Assembly: GCF_042453785.1 (NCBI RefSeq) | Contig: NC_091673.1 | Span: 2,735,501-2,799,500, forward strand | Reading direction: 5' to 3' | Length of the DNA stretch: 64,000 nucleotides | Source of the DNA: Malus domestica | Lineage: Eukaryota; Streptophyta; Magnoliopsida; Rosales; Rosaceae | Shown here: positions 11,526 to 22,390 of the stretch, one piece after another | Layout of the letters: each line of letters starts with the position of its first letter | Numbering within the stretch: the stretch's first letter is position 1 | The notes under the pieces: model-generated | What the model was told of the DNA's origin: nothing | Databases searched by the model: none | What the model saw: the letters and a program-made list of their open reading frames with translations, nothing else | Translations under genes and position numbers: made by a program

Positions 11526-12074
11526 ATGGAGGACCACACCCCAACTAACAAGAAGCGGGTCCGAGACAACTCGGACGACTCGGTTCACGACTCGGCCGAG
11601 GTGAAGCGACTCAGGGAAGACCTACTGGGTTTCCTTGACGACTCGGACGCCGATCCCACGACTCAGGACCTCGACTCGGTCATGAAAAGCTTCGAGGAAG
11701 AGATAGCAGCCGCAACCACTTCTTGCCAGTCGTCGCCGCGTCCGGCATCGGAGACTCTGCTGGCTCCGGTGCCGGTGGTTGATCTGACGTCGGAATCTGG
11801 CGAGTCCAAACCCGACCTTGGCTACCTTCTAGAAGCTTCGGACGACGAGCTGGGCCTGCCCCCGCCGGAGAACTTCAAAGAGGAGGCGGCGAAAGGCGGG
11901 GAGAGCGAGTTGGTCCGAGTTCCGTCCGACTCGTCCGTAGCCGACGAGTTATGGCAGTTCGACGATCCCCCTCCGAGTACGCTTGACGGGCTGTTCGGAA
12001 ACGACGATGTGTATTTTGACTCGGCTGATTACGGCGAGTTTTCGTGGCGTTTCGAAACACTGCCGGCGCAGTAG
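11526..12074 (+). CDS. Intronless acidic protein of unknown function, 182 aa
   Basis: A single open frame of 182 residues, with GC-rich third positions unlike the AT-rich flanks and a good promoter just upstream, so it is very likely a real gene. The protein is strongly acidic and Ser/Asp/Glu-rich. A basic patch near residues 9-12 (KKRV) could be a nuclear signal. Next come KRLREDLLGFLDDSD (about 28-42), DSVMKSFEEE (about 51-60), a central PVVDLTSESGE patch (about 82-94), YLLEASDDELGLPPPENF (about 100-117) and a C-terminal aromatic/acidic tail (WQFDD, FDSADYGEFSW). No catalytic or transmembrane segment is visible. I recall similar proteins as conserved and uncharacterised in plants, but cannot name the family. 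The acidic, aromatic-spaced tail would suit a transcriptional coactivator or adaptor; that is inference only. The start is the first ATG after the TATA box. Confidence 0.85.
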   Translation: MEDHTPTNKKRVRDNSDDSVHDSAEVKRLREDLLGFLDDSDADPTTQDLDSVMKSFEEEIAAATTSCQSSPRPASETLLAPVPVVDLTSESGESKPDLGYLLEASDDELGLPPPENFKEEAAKGGESELVRVPSDSSVADELWQFDDPPPSTLDGLFGNDDVYFDSADYGEFSWRFETLPAQ

Positions 12075-12981
12075 AGCGAAAAGAAACGGCGTCGGTTGGA
12101 CGGAATATGATGCCGGACCGATCTGTAAATTTGTCCCTTTTTTCTAATTTTTTTGAAAAGGAATCGTGAAAAGAATATATGTAGGACCGTTACAGTAGGA
12201 CTTTAGACTGATATGGAAGGAAGATCAGAAAAGTAGCAAAGAAATTCGTTGGCGCCAAAAGAAAAATAAAAAAGCAAAATGATTGGTTCGCTTATTTAAT
12301 GGCGGTCATTTTAATTTCGAACCCCCTTTCGAGGGAATCTGCTCTTGTAAAAAGCATTAAGCAAGATTTCTAGATCGATACTCTGTTTGTTTGAAACAAA
12401 CGATATTATATTAGTTAATTTAAGGATATGAAGATAGCTTAATTTCGTAATGAATTCGTAATAATGTAATTTAAATTTTTTTTTAACGAAAATCGACTTT
12501 AAAATATCTTATTTATAAATAAAAAGAAGTATTATAAATTTTCATAATCAAAATTATTAAAGCGGAGATTCGAACCTGAAACGGGAATTTGAGAAGGACG
12601 GTAAAGAGAGAACAAGTTTTGTGTGAAAGATTTAAAAAGCTAGTTATTGATCCTAAATGGTTAACAAGTATGACTTTTCTTTTATTATTCTTTAAGAGTA
12701 ATATTACGCAGATTAATTTTTTTGACTACATTTGTAAATCATGCAAATCGTCTGCATGATAATTTATTTGGGATGCTATAACTTTTCACTTTGAGCTGCT
12801 TAGTACTACAGCTAAATTGTATTTATTTCGTGAATAACGAATTCTAAACTTACAAAATTATAATATAAATCTCACTTTAAATAGATTTCAAAGATAAGAA
12901 CTTGTTATATATTTAAGTCAATACTACGGTTAAATTGCGATGAATATATTTTTCCAAGGCAGGTCGGTATGGAAGATTCAA
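12075..12981. other. 3' flank and intergenic sequence
   Basis: Contains the 3' untranslated region of the acidic-protein gene, with AT-rich possible polyadenylation signals, followed by AT-rich intergenic sequence. A ttggcgccaaaa palindrome at 12249-12260 matches an E2F-type site, but its position downstream of the gene makes its meaning unclear. No other gene seen. Confidence 0.5.
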
Positions 12982-13126
12982 AGGAAAACTAATGAAAATA
13001 GTTTCAAAACTATTGAGTTTTAACGATAAAGACAAAATAAATGGTAAAATAAATAATATCATGATTGACTTTTTATTATAAAAATATGGTTTTTCGTTAA
13101 AGTGAATAATAACAGAAGTTTTTCGT
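12982..13126. mobile_element. Short MULE-type MITE, 'ggaaaactaatg' family
   Basis: A 145-bp element starting aggaaaactaatgaaaa and ending aagtttttcgt, with an exact 9-bp target duplication aagattcaa (12973-12981 and 13127-13135). The same family occurs at 42697-42849 and, inverted, at about 48362-48508. Confidence 0.88.
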
Positions 13127-13241
13127 AAGATTCAATGAGATGATGTAACATGATTCTCAACTTCTTTTTTGAACGATGTCATGAAAATTGTGTGAGGCAT
13201 ATTCAGAGTAGATTATTTTTCAAGAGTTAAGTATCAAAGAA

Positions 13242-14183
13242 ACCCATCCAATTTAATTTGGGTTAAAAGCAACAGCCCAAACTCTCTCTGAGCTCTGAAA
13301 TTGCAATCTAAGGCGAACCCTAGCCGCCGGCCCTAGCCTTTGGCTTGGGTGCCGGTGGCAACCCCTCCCATCATTCTCTCTTCGCTTTTTTCAGTTTTCT
13401 TTTCAGATCTGTTTCGGTTTTGGGAGCTTGGTCTCCTTCCTTCTCTAAGCTTGTCTCAGTTCCAGGCTTCATGCCCTTTCTTGGGTGTCCTTCGTTCTTT
13501 CTACACCCTCCCTCTTTTTCGGCCGTCCCTTTCCAAACCCTGAACTTGTTCTCCCCCCACCTTTCCTCTCTACCTCATCTCCTTATACTCCACCCGCACC
13601 CCTTTTTGGGCTCAGACCTGTGTCCGCCGCATCGAAAATGGTTGCCAGATCCATCTCCCTTGCTCACTTCCCTCCCCCAACCGGCATGCCGGCATCCCCT
13701 CGAGGCCAAGTGTTCTGCGGTTCCGACCAAAGTAAGGGTATTTTACATACCCCCTTAGCCTCACCTTCTATCCATGTGTTCCCATGTTTGTTTATATTTG
13801 CAGGGATGTGTGATGGTGTATCGGATCTGGTAACCATTTCTCAGTTTGGCGTCTCCAGTGTCGACTTTTGGTTGTGGTGTTCTGTTAGTTTCGGGTTTGT
13901 AAGTTTTCTGTTACGATGTCTTGGTCGAATTGACCTCTCGGTTGCTTTCTCTAGTATTGCTGCTCTGGTGGCTACTGGCAAGACGTTCGTAATACCGGCA
14001 GCAGTGGCGGTCTGCTTTTGGAAGTTAGGGATTAGGGTTTCAATTTTCGTTAGTTGCTTTTTGGGCTAGGCTTTATGTATATGATTGCCCCCAATTTGCT
14101 TTGGGTTATTTTTCCTTTCCGTTTGGATTGGCCTGTAACCTTTTTTACTTAATGAATGTTCCTTTCTGTCCAAAAAAAAAAAA
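13242..14183 (+). mobile_element. L1-like or retroposed insertion with poly(A) and 13-bp target duplication
   Basis: Bounded by an exact 13-bp duplication aagtatcaaagaa (13229-13241 and 14184-14196) and ending in poly(A) (14172-14185): the signature of L1-type retroposition. The 940-bp body is GC-richer than its surroundings. It begins with a leader-like region (cgaaccctagccgccggcc near 13313) and ends with aatgaatgttcctttctgtcc before the poly(A), like plant L1 3' ends. Long overlapping open frames (13340-14069) give hydrophobic, low-complexity translations with no reverse transcriptase or endonuclease motif, so it is a non-autonomous L1 derivative or a retroposed transcript, not a host gene. 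An intron-like stretch (gtaagg at 13732 to tttgcag near 13804) lies inside and is not obviously removed. Confidence 0.85.
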
Positions 14184-14599
14184 AAGTATCAAAGAATAGA
14201 AAATCATTTAGTTATTCATTTAAACAAAAACAATCGACAATTTTGTCAGCAATGAATATTTTTTATGTTGTGCTGTCCATTATTTGATATATATGAGTGA
14301 TTAAATAATCTTTCTTACCCAAAAAGACCGAATAATCTTAATTTACTTATACTTACTTATGCATTAAATTTTTTTACACCGCGTATTAAAAAATGTATGA
14401 TAATGATTGTGACATCTATGTATAAAGCCAATGGAAAAGATGAATAGTAATTTTGATGTCACAATTCTTCAACAAAATGATTTGGACAAAAATTCCCCCA
14501 AGACAAAAAACTTCAAAGACATATCAAAATAATGCATCAAATAGGGTAGGGCATTTTCATTATTTTAACAGTATTTTTTAATAATTAATTTTTTTTTGT

Positions 14600-15105
14600 G
14601 CTTAAAAAAAAATAGTGTCTCACAATAGGATAATAATAATCTGATTCAATTTCTCTATTTTTAAACATGTTCAAAACATTTTAAGAGGCGTGTAATGCCG
14701 GTTATAAAAAAAGGTCTTTGCATATAATAATGTAAATAAATTAGTTGTCAAATGATTTTTTTTAACAAATGATATTATCTACAATAAGGGGGAGGAGTGG
14801 ATTTAGCCTTATAATGGGCTCGCAATAATGTGATTCAATCAGTTGTTTATTATATATTATTTTATCTATTTTTCAACACCGTTCAAAACCTTTAAGAGTC
14901 GTGTAACGTTGGTTATAAAAAAAGTATTTTGCAACGCGGATAATAATGTAATTAAATTAGTTGTCAAATGATTTTTTTTTAAATAAACGATATTATCTAC
15001 ACTAAAGGAGATAAGGGTGGGCTTAGTCTCGCAATGGGCTAACAATAATGTTATTCAATCAATTATTTATTAAATATTATTTTCTCTATTCTTAATGCAA
15101 ATACT
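14600..15105. repeat. Tandem units carrying SINE fragments
   Basis: About two and a bit copies of a unit of about 230 bp. Shared phrases are gttcaaaac near 14670 and 14882, ggttataaaaaaag near 14700 and 14909, and a ttagttgtcaaatgatttttt block near 14742 and 14960. Each of the first two units includes the 3' part of the tRNA-derived SINE on the minus strand (atattatctaca ... aatgggct). The array therefore arose after a SINE insertion. Confidence 0.7.
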
Positions 15106-16240
15106 ATAGAAACCGATTTTATTATGTGAATTCAGTTGCTTTAATTGGTTTATGAGGGCTTTCTTTTAGCATAATCTAAAATTATTTATTCAAATATTTG
15201 ACTTTCCTTTTGTCAATTTACGCTAAATACATTTAAAACATGTAAGTCGTGCGTAGCACACGGTGATTCAAAAAATGCCTTATGCACCCGCGTGAGCACG
15301 TGCATGAAGCCTAGTGTATTGTAAATTGTTTAATTGAAATGGTGAAGGTGCACTCAAGCGCAGGACCCAAGCATTTTTTATGTGTAAAAAAAAACCTTGC
15401 ATGGACTTTTAAGCAAGTTTTGCTATTTTCCTTATGAGTAATTGGTTTATGGTAGAACTTCAACTTTATTCAGTGACAATAACATTCAAATACTAAACAT
15501 AAAAAATAAGTAATCTAATGAACAAAAAAAATAAGATTTCGATTAAAAAGTGGAAAACAAGTAGAAGGGGTGTATGCATTCCTTCAGCCTCCGCTACATT
15601 TGGGAAAATTCGTTATATGCGACATTTTGTCAATGCAGTTTAAACTCCTTGTATTTGGGCGTACATGACAATGACTGCACTAAAATCACTGATATATAGG
15701 CAACACACTCTCCTCTTATTCCTCTCGTCTTGTTTTCTCTCATTATTTTCTCCATATTTCACGACTTTATTAAATATTGTAAATGACGATATATGTAACG
15801 TTGCAATAAATATAACTGATAATGGGAAAAAAAGTACATAGACAACTCAAAATAATACAATAGCGGACTCGTCATGAGGCCTTTTAAAACATGTGATTAC
15901 TAAATTTGTTCAAGGAGGAACGTGATTAAGGTACTAAAACATCAAATTAAGGTTGCTAAAACATTAAATGAGTTGGCAAATGATTAAAATACCCTGCGAG
16001 GGCCACATCGGCGGTGATATGATATAGGACGATCAAACGGTGATCTGAAGTTCCATTTGCAACAGCCATAAAGATTAACACAATCAAACACAAAAATCTA
16101 GCTGGCTATTTTCACCAGTCACTCAAAACAGACAATGTGCCCTCTTTACGATTTCTAACTCTACGCGCCCATCTCAACCGCTCACGTGCAATCCAACGTA
16201 CATTCGGCTGCACGCGTTTCACATTCTCCCTTCAGCGCGT
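15106..16240. other. Intergenic, no gene seen
   Basis: AT-rich sequence between the SINE array and the RAD23 promoter. There is one unusual GC-containing patch (gtaagtcgtgcgtagcacacggtg, 15242-15265, then cgcgtgagcacgtgcatg), possibly the end of a decayed repeat. No coding region supported. Confidence 0.5.
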
Positions 16241-16411
16241 TTGCATTAGCACCCGGGGCCCCAGTATATAAACCAGAAATTTGGGAATTTTCTCAAACTT
16301 TTTCCTGCTTCTGCTTCACTTTACTTGCGCATTCGGCTTCTTTCTCTGAAACCCTTTACAGATCACAGGCTCCGATACTGTAAGGACGGCGGCGATTCCG
16401 TCGAGAAGAAG
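16178..16411 (+). promoter_or_regulatory. RAD23 core promoter and leader
   Basis: The TATA box gtatataaacc at 16264-16274 lies about 140 bp before the RAD23 start codon. A cacgtg G-box core lies at about 16182, and a pyrimidine-rich leader follows. No in-frame upstream start interferes with the 16412 ATG. Confidence 0.7.
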
Positions 16412-19400
16412 ATGAAGATCTTCGTCAAGACTCTCAAGGGCTCCCACTTCGACGTCGAAGTGAAGCCTGAGGACACGGTTAGCCTCAAACTTTCTGATTC
16501 AATTTAGTTTTTCAATTTTAAATTTCGTGTTAATTTCTTAATTTGCATGAACTAATGCGCAATTATGATCGTAATCGGAGTGCTTTCTAGGGTTTTTGTT
16601 ACTAATATCCGTTTGTTTCGTTATTTGGTAAGGGATTAGTGTGTAAGCATTAAGAGATTATTTTTCTGTATTTGCTTGTGTGAGTTGATTGGAATTAGAT
16701 TTTTGATTAGGTTATCGTGCAATTGAAATCTTTGAATTTACGTTTCCCTTATTAAATTAATCTTTCCTTTTTTTTCTTTTTTTTTTGTTTCTTTCAATTT
16801 TATCATCGTTGTTTTTTGAAATTTATGAATTCTGCGATATGGGAGACTTTGGGATAGCATTCAGCTTTCTAAATGTAAGAAATGTAGTTTGGTGGAGTTG
16901 TAAATTGTAATTTTACTTTGCGTCCTGCTACGCAGTAATCGCTGACGAGTGACGACTTGATCGAAGATACCATAATCGTGACTAACTGCTATTATTTCTA
17001 GGTTGCTGATGTGAAGAAACATATAGAAGCTTGCAAGGGTTCAGATGTATACCCTGCTCCACAACAGATGCTAATTCATCAAGGAAAAGTGCTTAAAGAT
17101 GACACAACATTGGACGAAAATAAAGTTGCGGAAAATAGCTTTGTTGTGATAATGTTGACTAAGGTAATGTTTCATTTTCTATTCAGCAATTTAAAGTGCG
17201 TCGTGTCCTTCAAATAAATATGGTCCTAAAATACCTTTTCGAATAAAAATTTCCTGAAATGTGTAGGAAACATGTCGGTTTGCGACAGGGTGTGTTATAT
17301 GTAACGTGTATTTTTGGACTGTGTCAAAACATAGTTTTAGCATCAGGAAATAGGGATCAAACCAAGCATATGGGTGTTAAAATAAGAATTTAAACCGGCC
17401 CTGTTGAGACCGTATTCAATTGAATTATTCAGTTAGTAGTGACGGTGAGCTCTGAAAGTAAAATAAATGAAGCAGTGACAGAACTTATCTTTGTATTATA
17501 GCTGATGTCTTGGTAAAGAAGCATTCATGAAGAGGTATTGTGTATAATGGCAGTCAATAGTTTTGAAATTGCTGTTTTGTGATGATGTCGTATTCTTGTC
17601 TTGTGATTGCCCTGTTTCTTTCACGTTTAATTTGTGCGAACTCTAGTAATACAAATTTGTGTACTTGAAGTTGATGATGTCATCGTGAATACCCTGGTTC
17701 TTTCACATCTGATTTATGCTAACTATTTGTCTGGTTGAAATTCCTTCTCCCACCAGCTCAGACGTTAAGGCTCTATAATGTTGCTTGATCTTATTTCCGT
17801 TGTCTGTTTAGAATCTGACTAGCTTCCTACAAAAAAAGAAAAGAAAAAGTTTAATGGTGACAAGTTGTTGTTATGCTCAACTCCTGTTTACTAGTTGTTG
17901 ACTTTGTATACTTAAAAATGGTAGAGTAAGAGCCCACCCGGTGAAGGTTCAGGTGCATCAACTGCAGCTACAACTAAGGTAAGAGTTTCATCCTCTTGTC
18001 ATTGTTTTCATTGGTTTATACCTAAGACACGGTTAAACTTGGATGACTTGTTTTGATATTAAAAAGTTGAAAGCCTCAAATTGATGTTCTATTGTAAATT
18101 TTATCTCCTTCGTGCTTTTCTTCAGGAGAAGATATTGTACCTAATGCTTGCTTTAAAATCTGTGCAGGCACCACAGCCAAGTGCACATACTGGTCCTCCA
18201 ACTGTGACATTCACAGCAAGTCCAGCTCCAGCAGCAGCCTCAACACTGTGAGTCTGAGATCTTTCATGCCATTATTTTTTATGTGTGTTAGGTGTAGCAA
18301 CAGCATGTTGTTCATCTTTCTTTATACATGTTCTGTTTGTAATTATATTATTTTCTCAGGCCCGCATCTGTTGCCATGCCTGCTCCTGTTGCTTCGGCTA
18401 CCACGGAGTGAGTATTATTATTCCTTCTGGTGATGCCTTCAGTTCGAAATTTGGAGCTCCTGTATTTCATATTCATGTATTTAGTATTACCTCTGTTTGC
18501 TTCTCCCCCACCCCTTCCTCATTGGCTTTGCATATAATTTTCTTGTCTAAAATAGTTCAGTGTAATTGTTGAAGCAGTTCACAAGCTGATTCTTACGGCC
18601 AAGCAGCATCTGATCTGGTAGCTGGAACTAACTTGGAGGGAACAATTCAGCAAATTCTAGATATGGGTGGAGGGACATGGGACAGGGATACTGTTGTACG
18701 TGCTCTTCGTGCTGCATTCAACAACCCAGCAAGAGCTATTGACTATCTTTATTCTGTAAGTCAAGATATTGTAATGACAAATTTACAAGTTGATCTACCC
18801 TCTTTTAGTTATATACCTTCCAGTTATATCCTAAGTTTTCAACAAGGGTAACAAGGTTGAGTAGCATTATTGAAAAAAAAAAGTTGATAGGAGTAGTGAT
18901 TTTCAGAACCAAAATCAGCAGTTATCCCTTCTCTTGGATTATTGGTGTCTTTTCCTTTTGATGTCAATTTCGTATTTCTTGAAGGGTATCCCTGAGCAAC
19001 CTGAAGCTCCACCTGCAGTCCGTATTCCTGTCGGTGGGCAAGTCACAAACCCTCCACCACAACCTCCACAGTCAGCACAACCAGCATCTGCTCCTCCAAG
19101 CAGACCTAATGCCAATCCTTTAAACCTTTTTCCACAGGTACTTATTATGCAAATCTCGAATAAATTATGGTAGGGAATTCTTTTTAGTAAACTTGAATTT
19201 TGTCGAAGCAGGGCCTTCCGAATGTGGGTGCTGGTGCTGGTGCTGGTGCTGCAGGCAATCTTGATTTTCTACGCGACAACCAACAGGTCATTTCTATCTC
19301 CCTCTCTTCTTCTCTCTGCCTATATGTTTGCTTGTGCACGTGTGCACATCTGTGTACGCAGCCATGCTTGAACATTGTCGGTTTCCTATCTAAAAAATAT

Positions 19401-20130
19401 TATAAAAGAAAATTGTTCTTTTAACTTTCTATTTGGTGTTATTTTTTTCAGTTCCAAGCATTGCGATCTATGGTGCAGGCTAATCCACAAATATTGCAGG
19501 TTCTTTCGCACCCAAATGGGATTTAATTACTGTCTTCTTTTGGCCCTCATTATGTTACTCTTGTCACAGCCTATGCTTCAAGAGTTGGGGAAACAAAACC
19601 CTAATCTAGTGAGGCTAATTGGTGAGCATCAGGCTGACTTCCTTCGCCTGATTAATGAACCTGCTGAAGGTGGAGAAGGGTAAGGAGCTTATTATCTTAC
19701 CTTTGATTTAGTATTTTAGTCTTTAGGGGTCTCTTGTTGGTTGCACATCTGTTAAACGTTCGTATGTTTATGGTGTGCACTGTTCAATTTGTTTCAGGAA
19801 CGCACTGGGGGATGCAGCAGTGCCACAGGCAATAGCTATCACTCCTGAGGAGCGTGAAGCTATAGAACGTGTAAGTTGTTCCTTTTTTTGGTTCCTCGAA
19901 TTAAAACACATGCAATGCATAGGAATGTAGTTATATAGTTAGGTTAAATAACAAGTTTCCTTCGAGAACACAATTTTCCTTCTCGTTGACGATTTCTTTT
20001 TCCTCACCCCCAGCTTGAAGCAATGGGGTTCGCTCGAGCAATTGTATTGCAGGTGTTCTTTGCCTGCAACAAGAACGAAGAATTGACCGCCAACTACCTC
20101 TTAGACCACATGCATGAATTTGAGGACTAA
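16412..20130 (+). CDS. RAD23: RAD23 ubiquitin receptor (UBL-UBA1-STI1-UBA2), 387 aa
   Basis: Shuttle receptor that binds polyubiquitinated proteins through UBA domains and the proteasome through its N-terminal UBL; the family also assists XPC in nucleotide-excision repair. Twelve exons join in frame: 16412-16477, 17002-17163, 17925-17978, 18168-18247, 18360-18407, 18578-18755, 18985-19137, 19212-19286, 19452-19499, 19570-19679, 19798-19870, 20014-20130, all GT-AG. The 387-residue product has a UBL at about 1-76 ([20 protein letters not shown]), an Ala/Pro/Thr linker, UBA1 at about 155-197 ([12 protein letters not shown]), a Pro-rich linker, an STI1/XPC-binding segment at about 256-310 ([19 protein letters not shown]) and UBA2 at about 341-381 ([21 protein letters not shown]). 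Length and order match plant RAD23C/D. UBA2 has [10 protein letters not shown] where many homologues have an acidic residue and E/A, a mild variation. The stop codon lies 18 bp before the start of the duplicated block. Confidence 0.97.
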
Positions 20131-21053
20131 AATCTATGGAATATCACCGGTCGTCGAACCCGTCAGCTAAAAAATGAAAAAGATTATAAGAACCCCTCGT
20201 CTGGCCTTAGTTCCATTGCATTTTCTTTCTTCACATTAACCCTTAGTTTGGAGTTCGGATTATGCGGATTATCTGTAGCGTACAAGAAATGGCAAGTTAT
20301 AACTTTCTTCACAGATCCTCTCTCTTCGTTTCTTCTCTCTTCCCAGTTTCTTGTTTCACAAGTATATATTGTTAACTATTTGTATATAAAATTAAAATTA
20401 TAAAGTTCAGTAAGACAAGATTTTTTTTGGTAGGTTAGTCTGATCACGTGATTAGTTAGGCCTCTCACAGAGAGCGGGATTCGTGCATTCTATATTGTAG
20501 TTTCATGTGATCAAATGCTAACCAAGTACAAGAATACCTCTTGTAAGAGTGGCTTGATCAGTCACGTGGTTAGGCGTTCTTACTGAAGTTTATTTTACCG
20601 TTCCAATGTATTTCTTCACATGCTGTTGCGACATATCTGATTAAAAATGGACGACGACATCACATCTATGAAATAACCGTCCCGAATATAAACTCGTGTC
20701 CCATCCTCTCCTTTTCGTACAAGCCCTTCTAGAATTGCGAACGAGACAAGTTGGGAAAACTGTACATTAGAAAACACGTCGGTGTCCATGCATGCATGCC
20801 TACCTTCTGTTGTCGTGGTTTCGGTAGTTGTCAAAACCTCTGTACTCCATCAAATTTTGACCTAGTTTTATAGGCCACAATTTGCCTTCCCCACCCAACA
20901 AAACAAGACCATCCCAAAAATATATATAGTGATTACTAAAAATATCATCAGTATTACAGCACACATTTGTGGCCACACGTAAATGAAACAGTAAGCGTAA
21001 CTAAGCTGACAAGTTACTCTGCTAGCTCGATCCTTTCCTTCATATCATATTGC

Positions 21054-21120
21054 CTATAAATAATGGAGCTTCGTTGGTCACTTAGACTTAAAACAGTAAA
21101 CGAGAGACACCAAAAACAAG
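21054..21120 (+). promoter_or_regulatory. NPF3.1 copy 1 core promoter
   Basis: TATA box ctataaataa at 21054-21063, 67 bp before the ATG. It sits in a proximal promoter conserved with copy 2 (38045-38410), including the cacaatttgcct block at about 20877 and the gacaagttactctgc block at about 21009. Confidence 0.75.
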
Positions 21121-22351
21121 ATGGTGGAGATGGAGGAGAAAGGCAGTCATGCTACAAGGAAAAAGGGAGGCTTGCTCACTATGCCCTTCATCTTTGGTAA
21201 GAGCTAATAAAATCTAGTGGTTTCAAATTTTCTGAGGCAGACCTGAGTCTAGTCAAGTTAGTTAATTAGAGCAGTGTGCTTATCTTTCTGCACCAAAATT
21301 TGAAGTTTCTTTCCATAATTTTGATGAAATTAGCATAAATTATCCTATCATTGTCACCTCTTATATCTCTTTGTTTATTTAGTTTTTTTTTTTTTTGGGA
21401 TTTAATTAATTATGATAGTAATCAGTGTATTGTTGTTGTGGGCTTTGTGTGTGTGTAGCTAATGAGTTTTGTGAGAAGTTGGCTGTGGTGGGCGTCGAAG
21501 CAAATATGATTACCTATTTGACAACGCAGCTTCATATGCCCTTGACAAAAGCAGCCAACACCCTCACCACCATTAGTGGCACTGCAAGCTTGACCCCCTT
21601 GCTTGGCGCCTTCGTTGCTGATGCTTACGTTGGCCGCTTCTGGACTATCACCATTGCCTCCATTATATATCAAATTGTATTTTTTTCTCTCTCTACTAAT
21701 ACATATTATGCCCACCCAATATCAATTTTATTAGTTAATTAATTAAATACTAATTCAGTTTTCTATTTGTACAATTATTCAATGAACCAGGGAATGATTG
21801 GCCTAACAGTATCAGCAGCACTTCCACAACTGAGACCTCCCCCATGCAACCACGATCGAGTGTGCGAAGAAGCCGATGGGGGGCAGCTAGCATTTATGTA
21901 TGTCTCCCTCTTACTAGGTGCACTCGGGTCGGGCGGAATCCGACCCTGCGTCGTGTCATTCGGGGCGGAACAGTTCGACGAGAATGACGAAAAACAAACC
22001 ACCAAGACGTGGAACTACTTCAACTGGTACTACTTTGTGATGGGGGCATCAGTACTAGTGGCTATCACGGTGCTTGTGTATATTCAAGACAACGTTGGAT
22101 GGGGTTTAGGGCTTGGAATTCCAGCTATAGCCATGTTTCTCTCAGTTATTGTGTTTGTGATTGGGTTCCCGCTTTACCGGAACATGGAGCCGGCGGGGAG
22201 TCCGTTTACCAGGTTGATACAAGTGGCAGTGGCTGCCTACAAGAAGAGAAAGCTGTCTATGGTGTCTGATCCTATAATGTTGTATCAGAATGATGAACTT
22301 GACGGTCCTATTTCTATGGGTGGAAAACTTCTTCACACTAAGCATATGAAG

Positions 22352-22390
<39 letters not shown>

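Noticed and set aside
12249-12260. E2F-like site ttggcgccaaaa, with similar ggcgcc motifs near 6442, 35412 and 51306
   Set aside because: None lies in a convincing promoter position and short palindromes recur by chance; no regulatory claim made.
13340-14069. Long overlapping open frames of 137-194 codons
   Set aside because: They lie wholly inside a retroposed element with a 13-bp target duplication and poly(A), and their translations show no domain.
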